Under the pieces are notes generated by a model that worked only from the letters and a program-made list of their open reading frames with translations, was not told where the DNA came from and ran no database searches. 58,127 nt of DNA. It comes from Helicobacteraceae bacterium (GTDB taxonomy: Bacteria > Campylobacterota > Campylobacteria > Campylobacterales > Sulfurimonadaceae). How positions within the stretch are numbered: the stretch's first letter is position 1; each line of letters opens with the position of its first letter. Of this stretch, positions 34,166 to 44,060 are shown one piece after another. Made by a program: the position numbers and the translations under genes. Where the stretch lies: positions 1 through 58,127 of the forward strand of contig WGDB01000103.1 in the NCBI GenBank assembly GCA_015493495.1. Direction: 5' to 3'.

Positions 34166-35404
34166 ATGCAACAACCAAATAGATTACGTCCGTTTTTTGA
34201 GAATATTACCTTTGATCGAGAAGATAATGAGATGATCGTTAACTTCGGACCGCAGCACCCTTCGGCGCACGGTCAGTTACGTCTTATCCTTCACCTGCAA
34301 CAAGAGCAGATCGTGAAAGCACACCCGGATGTCGGTTACCTTCACCGTGGTATGGAGAAGATGGGCGAGAACATGATTTACAATGAATTCATGCCGACTA
34401 CAGACCGTATGGACTACATTGCGTCAAGCTCTAACAACTATGGTTTTGCCTTAGCTGTTGAGAAGCTTATAGACGTCACTGTTCCACGTCGTGCTCAAGT
34501 CATCCGTATGATGCTTTTAGAGATCAACCGTCTTATCTCTCACCTTTTCTGGTTAGCGACAACGGCACTGGACATCGGTGCGATGACAGTTTTCCTTTAC
34601 GCTTTCCGTGAGCGTGAGTACCTTATGGATATCATCGAAGATTACTGTGGTGCGCGTTTGACACATGCAGCGATCCGTATCGGTGGTGTACCTTTGGACA
34701 TTCCAGACAACTTTATCCCGGATCTTAAAGATTTCCTTGACAAGTTGCCAGCGAATATCAAAGATTATGAAGACCTTCTTGACACCAATCGTATTTGGTT
34801 GATGAGAATGGAAAACGTTGGTATTATCTCTGAAGAGATGGCACTTTCATGGGGCTGTTCAGGTCCAATGTTGCGCGCTTCCAATGTTGCTTGGGACATT
34901 CGTAAAGAAGAGCCATATGAACTTTATGACGAAGTAGAGTTTGAAGTTCCTTACTCCGACAAGTGTGATAACTACGCACGTTACAAGATCTACATGCAAG
35001 AGATGCGTGAGTCTGCTAAGATCCTTTATCAGACAATCGACATGTATGCTGAGACTGTAAAGAACAATGAGACTGAATTGATGGCACATGCACCACAATA
35101 CATCTCTGCACCAAAGCTTGAATTAATGACGCAAAACTACTCATTAATGCAACACTTTGTACTTGTAACACAAGGTATGCGCCCACCAGTTGGTGAAGTT
35201 TATGTTGCTACTGAGTCACCAAAAGGTGAACTAGGTTTCTACATAAATTCACAAGGTGGTCCATACCCATACCGTCTAAAACTTCGTGCACCATCGTTTT
35301 GGCACACAGGTATTTTGACAGACCTACTTCCGGGTCATTATATTCCGGATGTTGTTTCAATCATCGGTACGACTAACATCGTATTCGGTGAAGTTGATCG
35401 TTAA
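34166..35404 (+). CDS. nuoD: NADH-quinone oxidoreductase subunit D
   Basis: A 412-residue 49-kDa-type subunit forming the quinone site with NuoB. It has [16 protein letters not shown] (about 28-43), the site His in that loop, [32 protein letters not shown] and the C-terminal [22 protein letters not shown]. The length is normal. AGGAG precedes the next small gene. Confidence 0.96.
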   Translation: MQQPNRLRPFFENITFDREDNEMIVNFGPQHPSAHGQLRLILHLQQEQIVKAHPDVGYLHRGMEKMGENMIYNEFMPTTDRMDYIASSSNNYGFALAVEKLIDVTVPRRAQVIRMMLLEINRLISHLFWLATTALDIGAMTVFLYAFREREYLMDIIEDYCGARLTHAAIRIGGVPLDIPDNFIPDLKDFLDKLPANIKDYEDLLDTNRIWLMRMENVGIISEEMALSWGCSGPMLRASNVAWDIRKEEPYELYDEVEFEVPYSDKCDNYARYKIYMQEMRESAKILYQTIDMYAETVKNNETELMAHAPQYISAPKLELMTQNYSLMQHFVLVTQGMRPPVGEVYVATESPKGELGFYINSQGGPYPYRLKLRAPSFWHTGILTDLLPGHYIPDVVSIIGTTNIVFGEVDR

Positions 35405-35413
35405 GGAGAGCAG

Positions 35414-35638
35414 ATGAAACGTTATGATTTACGCCATCTTAAAGATGAGTTTGAGCCAAGAATGAAAGAGATTTTGGTAGACAAACATCCTGCTGGAGAG
35501 GTCGCTATATTTCTTTTTGAAATTGGTGATTTTACCGCGATTCAACGTAGTGCTGACCTCGTAAAAGAGTGTGGGCTTGAGTTAGCTAACTCATTGAAAT
35601 TCAATGAAGCTGACTGGACGATTGTCGTCAAAAAATAA
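35414..35638 (+). CDS. NuoE-position small complex I-associated protein
   Basis: A 74-residue protein in the place of nuoE. It has no cysteines that could bind the [2Fe-2S] cluster of canonical NuoE (about 160 residues) except one in VKECGLEL. It resembles the small NuoE-like proteins of Campylobacter and Helicobacter complex I operons (the Cj1575 type). AAGGAGAG precedes the start. It probably couples structurally to the F-position protein that follows after 12 bp. Confidence 0.75.
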   Translation: MKRYDLRHLKDEFEPRMKEILVDKHPAGEVAIFLFEIGDFTAIQRSADLVKECGLELANSLKFNEADWTIVVKK

Positions 35639-35650
35639 GGGTATATACCT

Positions 35651-37687
35651 ATGAGTAAAGTCTTTTTTTCGACCTGGCGTGGTGAGTCTATCAACAACAT
35701 TGATAAGGCTGACGATGCATGGGAAGAATCAGCATATAATCTGCCTGAGCAGTACAACGAGCATAGCTCATCAAAAGCCTTTATAGGTTGGGATGGTGTT
35801 GCGCTTTTTGACTCAGAAGTAGATGTCGTTCGCCTGGCAACGGAGTACGCAGCACAGTATCAGGTCTATTCTGAAGCATGTGGCCGTTGTGCACCGGGAC
35901 GCTGGGGTGGGCGCATATTGTATGACCTGATGGATAAGATCGCGCGTGGCGAAGGGACAATGCAAGATATGGATCACCTCAAAGAGGTCTCCCGTACCAT
36001 GCAGAGTACTTCAAAATGTGAGATTGGTAAGACCGTACCAACACCACTACTTGACCTTATGGAGCATTTTGAAGCTGATTTTGTGCGTTGTATTGATGAA
36101 CAAAAACCTTCTAAGCACTACGCTGAATCAGTTAGCTACATCGCTAAGGTGACAGCACCATGTACAGATGCTTGTCCGGCTCATGTAGATATTCCAGGTT
36201 ATATAGAAGGTGTTCGTGACCTTCGTTTTGATGACTCTTTAACTGCAACACGTCAGACGATGCCACTTGCACATACCTGTGGTCGTGTATGCCCACATCC
36301 GTGTGAAGATGCGTGTCGTCGTACAAACCTTGATGAGCCTATTTCAATTATGGCACTGAAACGTTTAGGCGCAGATTACGAAACAGACCATGGCTTTGGT
36401 TTTTTCCATCCTGCAGAGAAAAAACCAGATACAGGTAAAAAAGTAGCTATCGTTGGTTCTGGTCCTGCTGGCCTTACGGCAGCATACTATCTTGCCTTGG
36501 ACGGGATCCACTGTGATGTTTACGAAGCACTGCCTGTTCTTGGTGGTGAGGTTGCTGTTGGTGTACCTGAATATCGTATGCCGATCGACAAATACAACCA
36601 AGATATCGAAGCTGTTCGTGACTTAGGTGTTAATTTCATCGTTAATACACCAGTCACTGCTGAGATGATGCGTCAGTTTGAGACAGACTATGACGCGACT
36701 ATGGTTGCTGCTGGAACCCGTCTTTCCAAGAAAGTACGTTGTGGTAATGAACGTCCAGAGGTCCAAGGTTACTGGGGTGCTATTGACTTCCTTGATCGTG
36801 TAAACCTTTATGAAAAGTATGACATCAAGATACCAAAAGAGGTTCAAGAAGAGAACCTTTTAACAACTGACTTTGTTGATCTTACGGGTAAAACTGTTGT
36901 TTGTGTTGGTGGTGGATTTACCTCTATGGACGTTGTACGTTGTTCGATTCGTGCGGGCGCAGAAAAGGTCTATATGATCTATCGTCGTGATGAAAAGACG
37001 ATCATTCGTAATACAACCTATGAAGAGTACCATGAAGCTGTCGAAGAGGGTGTTGAATTTCTGTTCCACTCTGCTGTTGAAGAGATGGTGGATGAAAACG
37101 ATGTACTTAAGACACTTAAGATCAACAAGTTTGAACTGGTTCCTGATCCAAATGGTGGCCGCGCGCAACTGGTAAAGATCGAGGGTGCTGACTATAACAT
37201 CGATGCTGACTACCTTATCCCTGCAGTATCACAGAGTGCTGATTTTGCCTTGTTACCAGAAGAGTGGGAACTTGAGATGACCTCTTGGGGAACATTGTTG
37301 ACAAACGGTAAAGATTACATGACATCACGTCCAGGTGTCTTTGCTGCAGGTGACTGTGAGTATGGTCCGATGACGATTGTCAATGCCGTCGGTCAAGCTA
37401 AGCGCGCTGCTTCTGTAATGAGTCGTTATGTCCAAAATGGTGGCAAGATCACCTTGACAGATGACGAGATCATGGAAGACCACTTGCGTCGTATGAAAGT
37501 CTATGACAAAAAAGAGAAGATAGTTGGTTGGCTTCCTGGACTTCCTCGTGAAGAGTCAGAAGTCCTTGATGTTGATGTGCGTAAGTTCAACAACATGGAA
37601 GTTAACCTAGGATTTACACAAGAACAAGCATTAGGCGAAGCAGATCGCTGTATGCGTTGTTACTATATCGCGATGGTCGCGTACTAA
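35651..37687 (+). CDS. NuoF-like Fe-S domain fused to GltD/NfnB-type flavoprotein
   Basis: A 678-residue chimera in the nuoF position. Residues about 70-145 match the C-terminal Fe-S domain of NuoF (YSEACGRCAPGRWGG...STSKCEIGK). Cys77, Cys80 and Cys123 are kept, but the third ligand is Gly83. Residues 165-240 are the GltD-type double [4Fe-4S] domain (C171, C175, C210, C214, C218, C222). From 263 on is a pyridine-nucleotide oxidoreductase with FAD motif VAIVGSGPAGLTAA and second motif VVCVGGGFTSMDVV (about 416-429). A terminal CMRC follows. The canonical NuoF FMN/NADH domain is absent. Electrons could come from NADPH, ferredoxin or another donor. Confidence 0.88.
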   Translation: MSKVFFSTWRGESINNIDKADDAWEESAYNLPEQYNEHSSSKAFIGWDGVALFDSEVDVVRLATEYAAQYQVYSEACGRCAPGRWGGRILYDLMDKIARGEGTMQDMDHLKEVSRTMQSTSKCEIGKTVPTPLLDLMEHFEADFVRCIDEQKPSKHYAESVSYIAKVTAPCTDACPAHVDIPGYIEGVRDLRFDDSLTATRQTMPLAHTCGRVCPHPCEDACRRTNLDEPISIMALKRLGADYETDHGFGFFHPAEKKPDTGKKVAIVGSGPAGLTAAYYLALDGIHCDVYEALPVLGGEVAVGVPEYRMPIDKYNQDIEAVRDLGVNFIVNTPVTAEMMRQFETDYDATMVAAGTRLSKKVRCGNERPEVQGYWGAIDFLDRVNLYEKYDIKIPKEVQEENLLTTDFVDLTGKTVVCVGGGFTSMDVVRCSIRAGAEKVYMIYRRDEKTIIRNTTYEEYHEAVEEGVEFLFHSAVEEMVDENDVLKTLKINKFELVPDPNGGRAQLVKIEGADYNIDADYLIPAVSQSADFALLPEEWELEMTSWGTLLTNGKDYMTSRPGVFAAGDCEYGPMTIVNAVGQAKRAASVMSRYVQNGGKITLTDDEIMEDHLRRMKVYDKKEKIVGWLPGLPREESEVLDVDVRKFNNMEVNLGFTQEQALGEADRCMRCYYIAMVAY

Positions 37688-37698
37688 AGGGAGGTCGG

Positions 37699-39945
37699 AT
37701 GATTAATTTTAAGATAAACGGCCACTCAGTAACGGCTGAACGTGGTGAGACTATTATCAATGTTGCCCGTCGTGAAGATATTTATATCCCAACGATGTGT
37801 TACCTTGAAAAGACAACACCGTGTGCATCATGTCGTCTATGTAGTGTAGAAGTTGAAGGTATGGACGGTTTTGTTCTTGCGTGTAACACCCCACCAACTG
37901 AAGGTATTAACATCATCACTGACTCTGATGTGTTAGAGACAGAACGTACTAATATTATGCGTATGTATGATGTCAATCACCCTCTAGAGTGTGGCGTCTG
38001 TGATAAGTCAGGTGAGTGTGATCTTCAGAATAAGACATTAGAGTTTAATGTTGGTGTTCAACAGTTCGCCGCGAAAGATCAGCCACGAAAGATAGAGAAC
38101 TGGGGCCTTATAAACTATGACCCAAGTCTCTGTATCTTATGTGAAAAATGTACTCACGTCTGTAATGAAGTGATTGGTGATGATGCCTTAGACCTTCTTT
38201 TTGGTGGTTATAACTCCAAGGTCATCCCTAAAAACTCTGATGTACTTGACTGTACTTTCTGTGGTGAGTGTATTGCAGTTTGTCCAGTAGGTGCATTGAT
38301 CAGTTCAGACTTCCAGTATAGTGCAAACTCATGGGAACTCTCAAAAGTACCGGCAACGTGTGCACACTGTAGTGCTGGTTGTGCTTTAGAGTATGAAGTC
38401 AAACATGCTGGTATTGATTCTAATGGTACTGAGAGCATTTATCGTGTGAAAAACAACTTTGAGTATGCAACACTTTGTGGTGCAGGACGATTTGGTTTTG
38501 ACTATGATAATAAAGCAACTAAAGATGAAGCGGCATTTGTAAAAGCAGTAGAAGCTGTCAGCAAAGCCAAAGCGATCCGTTTCTCTTCTTTGATCACCAA
38601 CGAAGAGGCTATGATCTTAAAAGCACTGAAAGAGAAGCTGGGACTTAAACTCTTTAACAGAGATGCCCGTCATATGCAGCTTTTTATGGATGCTTACGCT
38701 TCGGTGAGTGGAACGAAACACTACTCTGCAGATCTTGAAAGTCTCAAAGCATCGGACGCAATTATAGTGATTGGTAGTCGTATAGCGACTGACAATCCTG
38801 GTGTGCGTTACGCTATGACCACTGCTGCACGTCATAATGGTGCAAAAGTGGTTTACATGCACCCTCTTGAAGATGCACTGCTTCAAAATACTGTGACACA
38901 GTTTGTGAAGTATGAAGTCGGAACAGAAGAGGGTGTCTTAGCACTACTTGCGCAGACACTAATAGTAGACCAAGAACTGACACAACGTGAGCAAGCTTTT
39001 ATCGATACTCTTGATGAAGGTTACTTAAGTGCTGAGACCAATGTTGGAGACGACGAACTTGAACTGATGAAAAAGCAGTTTTTACGTTCTAAATCCAAGA
39101 CCTTAGTCATCGGTTCAGATATATTGGCACATGAACGTGTTGAGAATATTGCACGTTTGGTGGCACTTATTGAAAAGTACGGTGATTTTAAAGTACTGGT
39201 AGTACCTACTGAGGTCAATACACTTGGTGTCTCGTTGATCGCTGATCTAGATATCGATGATTATAGTGAAAATGTTGTGGGTTATAATGCTAAAGGCAAC
39301 TTTGTGATCTCTGCTTTAGAAGGTGCGGACTTAGACGTTGCTGCCTTTAATCAGCAAGAGGGAACAGTGGTCAGCATTGATAAACGTCTGCTTCCTACCA
39401 ATGTGGCTTTAGGTTTTGAAGGTTATACTTTAAATGATATTGCCAATGCACTGGGCGTTTTTGCTGAAAATACAATTGATTACACATCGAACTTACCAGA
39501 AAAGAGTGGTTTCAAAGCCGTTGGTTTTGATGACCTGGGTAATTTCTACTCTGCTAAAGGTGTTGATGAACGCGGTTATGTTCTTGAGGGTGTAAAAGTT
39601 CATCGTGGAGGGCATCCTGAAGAGGTCGCCGAGCTTCCTGAGTTTAATGGAGCGGTGATCTATCATGCCAATCCAGTACTTCAGTTCAATGCATTTACTG
39701 CAACAACTGAACAACTTGAAAATGACAACAACCTGTACGGTTCAGCATCATTTGCAGCTGCAGCCCGTCTTAGTGACGGTGATGCAGTCTCATTTGTCTA
39801 TGCTGGTGAAACTGTTCGTCGTATTTTCAAGCTTGATAATACACTCAAAGGGACGGTTGCTCTGCATCCAACCTTTGACTTGGGTCTAAATGTACGAAGT
39901 GATTATCGCTTCGAGACAGTAAATTTTAAGAGAGAGAGTAAATAG
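37699..39945 (+). CDS. nuoG: NADH-quinone oxidoreductase subunit G, first copy
   Basis: A 748-residue protein from ATG 37699, which follows GGGAGG; 14 upstream in-frame codons are ignored. The [2Fe-2S] domain has the C-x10-C-x2-C-x13-C pattern in MCYLEKTTPCASCRLC...AC. The His-Cys cluster is in HPLECGVCDKSGECDLQN. Two [4Fe-4S] motifs are CILCEKCTHVC and CTFCGECIAVCP, with a further CAHCSAGC (C-x2-C-x3-C, N7-like). A molybdopterin-oxidoreductase-like domain follows. It is paralogous to the next gene, with a 2-bp gap. Confidence 0.93.
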   Translation: MINFKINGHSVTAERGETIINVARREDIYIPTMCYLEKTTPCASCRLCSVEVEGMDGFVLACNTPPTEGINIITDSDVLETERTNIMRMYDVNHPLECGVCDKSGECDLQNKTLEFNVGVQQFAAKDQPRKIENWGLINYDPSLCILCEKCTHVCNEVIGDDALDLLFGGYNSKVIPKNSDVLDCTFCGECIAVCPVGALISSDFQYSANSWELSKVPATCAHCSAGCALEYEVKHAGIDSNGTESIYRVKNNFEYATLCGAGRFGFDYDNKATKDEAAFVKAVEAVSKAKAIRFSSLITNEEAMILKALKEKLGLKLFNRDARHMQLFMDAYASVSGTKHYSADLESLKASDAIIVIGSRIATDNPGVRYAMTTAARHNGAKVVYMHPLEDALLQNTVTQFVKYEVGTEEGVLALLAQTLIVDQELTQREQAFIDTLDEGYLSAETNVGDDELELMKKQFLRSKSKTLVIGSDILAHERVENIARLVALIEKYGDFKVLVVPTEVNTLGVSLIADLDIDDYSENVVGYNAKGNFVISALEGADLDVAAFNQQEGTVVSIDKRLLPTNVALGFEGYTLNDIANALGVFAENTIDYTSNLPEKSGFKAVGFDDLGNFYSAKGVDERGYVLEGVKVHRGGHPEEVAELPEFNGAVIYHANPVLQFNAFTATTEQLENDNNLYGSASFAAAARLSDGDAVSFVYAGETVRRIFKLDNTLKGTVALHPTFDLGLNVRSDYRFETVNFKRESK

Positions 39946-39947
39946 GT

Positions 39948-42431
39948 ATGAGTGAAATAACTATTACGATAGACGGTAAAGAGGTTAAAACGCAAGAGGG
40001 TGAACTTATCCTTAACGCTGCGCGTGCTAATGATATCTTTATCCCAGCTATCTGTTATCTGACACGCTGTAGTCCAACACTGGCGTGTCGTATCTGTCTT
40101 GTTGAAGCAGATGGAAAACAGGTGTATGCTTGTAATGCCAAAAGTAAAGATGGTATGGAGATCACAACATCGACTGAGACGATCGAAGCTGAAAAGCGTG
40201 CGATCATGGAAGTCTATGATGTCAACCACCCACTACAGTGTGGTGTTTGTGATCAATCAGGTGAGTGTGAGCTTCAAAACTATACTCTAGAAGTTGGTGT
40301 TGACTCTCAGAGTTATGCGATCAAAGATGTTGACCGATCGATCCAGAACTGGGGTCTTCTTAACTATGATCCAAGTCTCTGTATTATGTGTGAACGTTGT
40401 ACAACTGTCTGTAAAGATATGATCGGTGACGGTGCTTTAAGTACTCGTCCTCGTGGCTCAGATGCTATTGATGCTGAGTTTAAAGAGAGTATGCCTAAAG
40501 ATGCGTACTCTATGTGGAACAAACTGAACAAGTCATTGATCCAGCCAAATAACGGTGAGACGCTTGACTGTACCGATTGTGGTGAGTGTTCAGCAGTTTG
40601 TCCTGTTGGGGCTATCGTCTCTGCAGACTTCCAGTACACATCTAATTCATGGGAGTTGACTAAGGTCCCTGCCACCTGTTCACACTGTTCAGCCGGATGT
40701 CAGATCCAGTATGAAGTAAAACATGACAGTATTGATGCGCCTGAACCTAAGATCTACCGTGTTCAAAATGAGTGGAACTATGTTTCACTTTGTGGTGCAG
40801 GTCGTTATGGCTACAACTTCGAAAACAAGGTTGAAGGTAAAGACGAAGCGGCATTTGCTAAAGCAGTTGAAGCCTTTGAAAAAGCAGACACTATTGCGTT
40901 TGATTCTCAGATCACTAATGAAGAGGCACTGATCCTTCAAAAGTTAAAAGAGACACGTGGCTATAAGCTGATCAATGAAGAGGCACGTAAGCTTGCTGCA
41001 TTTATGAAAGCTTATGCTTCCGTAAGTGGTAATGCGACTTTTAAAACACCACTTAAAGCAGTCAATGATGCGAACTTTGTCATCTCTGTAGGTTCTGCAG
41101 TAAAGACAGATAATCCAAATGCACGTTTTGCATTGAACAACTCTATGATCATGAACAAGGGTGCGGCAATGTATTTCCACCCTGTTGCTGATCCTGTTGT
41201 AGAGAGTATGGGTAAAAACATCATGGCAATTAATCATGCGCCTATGCAAGAAGAGGCCGTGATGTACCTTATCTTGGACCTTTTTGCTAAAAAAGATGTT
41301 TTACCTGCTGAAGTTGCTGAGTATATTGCTTCATTTCACTCGATGAAGACAGTGACAGTAACGGAGACGGTTAAAGAGAAGGTCATTGAGATCGTCAAAG
41401 AGATGAAGGTCAATGAAGAGACAGGCGAAGAAGAAGAGATCGAAGTCGAGAAGTCTAAGATGGTCCCTAAAAAGGTCCAAAAAGAGGTAGAAGTCGATGA
41501 TAACCGTCTTTTGGAGATCATTGGTGCACCGAAGAAGTTTGATGAGACAATGGAGAAGATGTTGAAGAAAAAAGACACCTTCGCTATGATGGTCGGTCCT
41601 GATTTCTACAGCCATCCAAATGCTGCCAACCTTGCACGTTTGGTCGCTCTTGTTGAAAAATATACAGCATTTAGTATCACTATGATCCCTGAAAAAGGAA
41701 ACTCACTTGGTGTTGCTATGATCTGTGAGCTTGATGAGAGTACTGGTAAATACAGTGTTGGTTATAACGTTGCGGCTGACTTTGTTTTAAGCGCAGCAGG
41801 CAAAGGTGATCTTGATATGCCGGCGATGAACCAGCAAGAGGGAACACTGACAAGTATCCAACTGCGTGTGAACCCAACCAATGCAGCACTTCCATATGAA
41901 GGTTACGAGCTTAATGACATCGCCAATGCACTGGGTCTCAATGCTAAAGAGACGATAGATTATACAGAGATGTTAGGTGCTGTTGCAGGTTTCAAAGCTG
42001 AAAAATTTGACGATCTTCCAAATCACTACACCAACAAAGGTGAAGAGATGCGTGGATATGCGTTAGAGATCACAGAAGCAACTACTGTTGATGAAAACGT
42101 AGAGAAGTTTGATGAAGATGCAGCGATGAAAGAGGCACTTGTCTATCTTGCAAACCCAACTTTACAGTTTAATGACTTTACGAACATGTCTCATCAGTTA
42201 AATGAAGAAGTGGGTCTGTATGTGAGTAGTGACTACGCAAAAGCAAATGAATTAGCAGAAGGTGACAAGGTTGCTGTTGAGACAACAAAAGGTTCTTTGG
42301 AACTTCATGTTAAAATAGACAGTAAAATCGGCGGAAATATTCCGTTTGTTCCAAGTTTTGACTCTAATCTTAACTCTGAGGCACTCTTTAACGACTATCG
42401 TTTTTGCAGTGCAACAATTAAAAAGGTGTAA
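39948..42431 (+). CDS. nuoG: NADH-quinone oxidoreductase subunit G, second copy
   Basis: An 827-residue tandem paralogue of the preceding NuoG with the same domain order: [2Fe-2S] ICYLTRCSPTLACRIC, His-Cys HPLQCGVCDQSGECELQN, CIMCERCTTVC, CTDCGECSAVCP and CSHCSAGC. All cluster ligands are present in both copies. It differs by an inserted, very charged Lys/Glu/Val segment (about 468-520; nt about 41348-41505) and by a 25-residue insertion between the two ferredoxin motifs. Either copy could be the electron-chain subunit, and the other may receive electrons from a different donor. Confidence 0.93.
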   Translation: MSEITITIDGKEVKTQEGELILNAARANDIFIPAICYLTRCSPTLACRICLVEADGKQVYACNAKSKDGMEITTSTETIEAEKRAIMEVYDVNHPLQCGVCDQSGECELQNYTLEVGVDSQSYAIKDVDRSIQNWGLLNYDPSLCIMCERCTTVCKDMIGDGALSTRPRGSDAIDAEFKESMPKDAYSMWNKLNKSLIQPNNGETLDCTDCGECSAVCPVGAIVSADFQYTSNSWELTKVPATCSHCSAGCQIQYEVKHDSIDAPEPKIYRVQNEWNYVSLCGAGRYGYNFENKVEGKDEAAFAKAVEAFEKADTIAFDSQITNEEALILQKLKETRGYKLINEEARKLAAFMKAYASVSGNATFKTPLKAVNDANFVISVGSAVKTDNPNARFALNNSMIMNKGAAMYFHPVADPVVESMGKNIMAINHAPMQEEAVMYLILDLFAKKDVLPAEVAEYIASFHSMKTVTVTETVKEKVIEIVKEMKVNEETGEEEEIEVEKSKMVPKKVQKEVEVDDNRLLEIIGAPKKFDETMEKMLKKKDTFAMMVGPDFYSHPNAANLARLVALVEKYTAFSITMIPEKGNSLGVAMICELDESTGKYSVGYNVAADFVLSAAGKGDLDMPAMNQQEGTLTSIQLRVNPTNAALPYEGYELNDIANALGLNAKETIDYTEMLGAVAGFKAEKFDDLPNHYTNKGEEMRGYALEITEATTVDENVEKFDEDAAMKEALVYLANPTLQFNDFTNMSHQLNEEVGLYVSSDYAKANELAEGDKVAVETTKGSLELHVKIDSKIGGNIPFVPSFDSNLNSEALFNDYRFCSATIKKV

Positions 42432-42434
42432 TTA

Positions 42435-43424
42435 ATGGAAACAGCATATTTCATAGAGACGATTATTAAGATCGTTGTGATCTTGTTAGTCTTCTCAGCG
42501 CTAGCAGGTTTTGGTACCTACTTTGAGCGTAAGATACTTGCATTTATGCAACGTCGTCTTGGGCCAATGAATGTTGGACCATTTGGTGTACTTCAGATCG
42601 CGGCAGATGGTATTAAACTCTTTACTAAAGAGGATATTGTTCCAACAAATGCTGTTGGTCCGATCTTTAAGATTGCACCGGTCATCACAGCAGCAACAGC
42701 ATTTATGGCAGCAGCAGCGATTCCTTTTATGCCACAGTTTACGATCTTCGGTTATACCGTTCACCCGATCGTAGCTGATGTTAACATCGGTATATTGTAT
42801 ATTCTAGGTGTTATGGCAGTTGGTTTTTACGGACCACTTTTAGGTTCACTTGCTTCAAGTAATAAGTTTGCACTTCTTTCTGCTGCACGTGCGGCAGCTG
42901 TATTTATCTCTTATGAGGTTGTTACAGGTCTTGCGCTGCTTGCACCACTGATGATGGTTGGTTCGTTCTCTCTGATCGATTTTAACAACTATCAGGCAGG
43001 CGGTGTGGGTGACTGGATCATCTGGTCACAACCTGTAGCGTTTGTTCTTTTCTGGATCGCAGCATTTGCAGAAACAGGTCGTACACCGTTCCACTTGGTG
43101 GCGAATGACCACGAGATCATTGATGGTTTTGGTACAGAGTACTCGGGTATGCGTTGGGGTCTGTTCTTCATCGGTGAGTATGCAAACATGTTCTTTATCT
43201 CGTTTGTGATCGTCCTTCTTTTCCTTGGTGGATTTGGTGATGGTTCGGTCTTTGGTGCATTGATGTTCTTGTTGAAGATGGCATTTTTCTTCTTCTTCTT
43301 TTTATGGACACGTGCAGCATGGCCGGATATCAGACCTGACCAGTTGATGTGGTTGTGTTGGAAAATTCTTATGCCACTAGCGGTACTCAACGTTGTTGTT
43401 ACCGGCTTTGTGATGATGTTTTAG
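42435..43424 (+). CDS. nuoH: NADH-quinone oxidoreductase subunit H
   Basis: A 329-residue membrane subunit with about eight helices, forming the quinone chamber. It has MQRRLGPMNVGPFGVLQIAADGIKLFTKEDI (about 38-68) and the loop AFAETGRTPFHLVANDHEIIDGFGTEYSGMRWGLFF (about 213-248). In that loop the usual FDLPEAE-EL pattern is altered to FHLVANDHEI, so conserved acidic residues are shifted or lost. ATTA separates it from nuoG2 with a 3-bp gap. Confidence 0.95.
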   Translation: METAYFIETIIKIVVILLVFSALAGFGTYFERKILAFMQRRLGPMNVGPFGVLQIAADGIKLFTKEDIVPTNAVGPIFKIAPVITAATAFMAAAAIPFMPQFTIFGYTVHPIVADVNIGILYILGVMAVGFYGPLLGSLASSNKFALLSAARAAAVFISYEVVTGLALLAPLMMVGSFSLIDFNNYQAGGVGDWIIWSQPVAFVLFWIAAFAETGRTPFHLVANDHEIIDGFGTEYSGMRWGLFFIGEYANMFFISFVIVLLFLGGFGDGSVFGALMFLLKMAFFFFFFLWTRAAWPDIRPDQLMWLCWKILMPLAVLNVVVTGFVMMF

Positions 43425-43430
43425 GGGTAG

Positions 43431-44051
43431 ATGATGAGTTTAGAACAATTTGAAAATAGAAATGTTAGTGAAAGTGGCTACTACAAAGTAGACATTGAAA
43501 GCTATCCTGAAACCGGTTGGGAGAAGGCGAAGCAAGTCTTCTCTCGTGCAATCAGAGGCGAGCTTTTTGTTGGTCTATGGGTTGTTATGCGTGAGATGAT
43601 CAAGTTTGACATCCATACGGTACAGTATCCAAAAGAGAAACTGCCTGTTGGCCCACGTTACCGTGCGGTTCATGAGATGCAACGTCTTTGGGAGTCTGGT
43701 ACAGAGCGTTGTATTGGTTGTGGTCTTTGTGAGAAGATCTGTATCTCTGACTGTATTCGTATGGACACTAAGATCGATGAGAACAACCGTAAAGTGGTCA
43801 GTGAATATACGATCAACCTTGGTCGTTGTATCTTCTGTGGTTATTGCGCAGAAGTATGTCCAGAGCTTGCCATTGTTCATGGTGGCCGTTATGAAAACAC
43901 TTCAGAACAGCGTGCACACTATACAGAGTACGATGATATGTTAACACCATTTGACATGGCACTTAAGGGTGAAGTTCCTGAGTATCCAGGTTTTGGTGCT
44001 GTTACCCCACATGAAGACGAGCGCGTTAAATCAACGCCGCTTGCGTATTAA
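43431..44051 (+). CDS. nuoI: NADH-quinone oxidoreductase subunit I
   Basis: A 206-residue ferredoxin-like subunit carrying clusters N6a and N6b. Its two motifs are CIGCGLCEKICISDCI (about 98-113) and CIFCGYCAEVCPELAI (about 137-152). The N-terminal extension (about 40 residues) precedes the membrane-associated helix. The start is ATGATG at 43431, preceded by AGGGGTAG. Confidence 0.95.
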   Translation: MMSLEQFENRNVSESGYYKVDIESYPETGWEKAKQVFSRAIRGELFVGLWVVMREMIKFDIHTVQYPKEKLPVGPRYRAVHEMQRLWESGTERCIGCGLCEKICISDCIRMDTKIDENNRKVVSEYTINLGRCIFCGYCAEVCPELAIVHGGRYENTSEQRAHYTEYDDMLTPFDMALKGEVPEYPGFGAVTPHEDERVKSTPLAY

Positions 44052-44060
44052 GGAGACCGG

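Noticed and set aside
36144-36326. Minus-strand ORF rich in His inside the NuoF-like gene
   Set aside because: It is the antisense of cysteine/histidine-rich conserved Fe-S sequence, with no independent signals.
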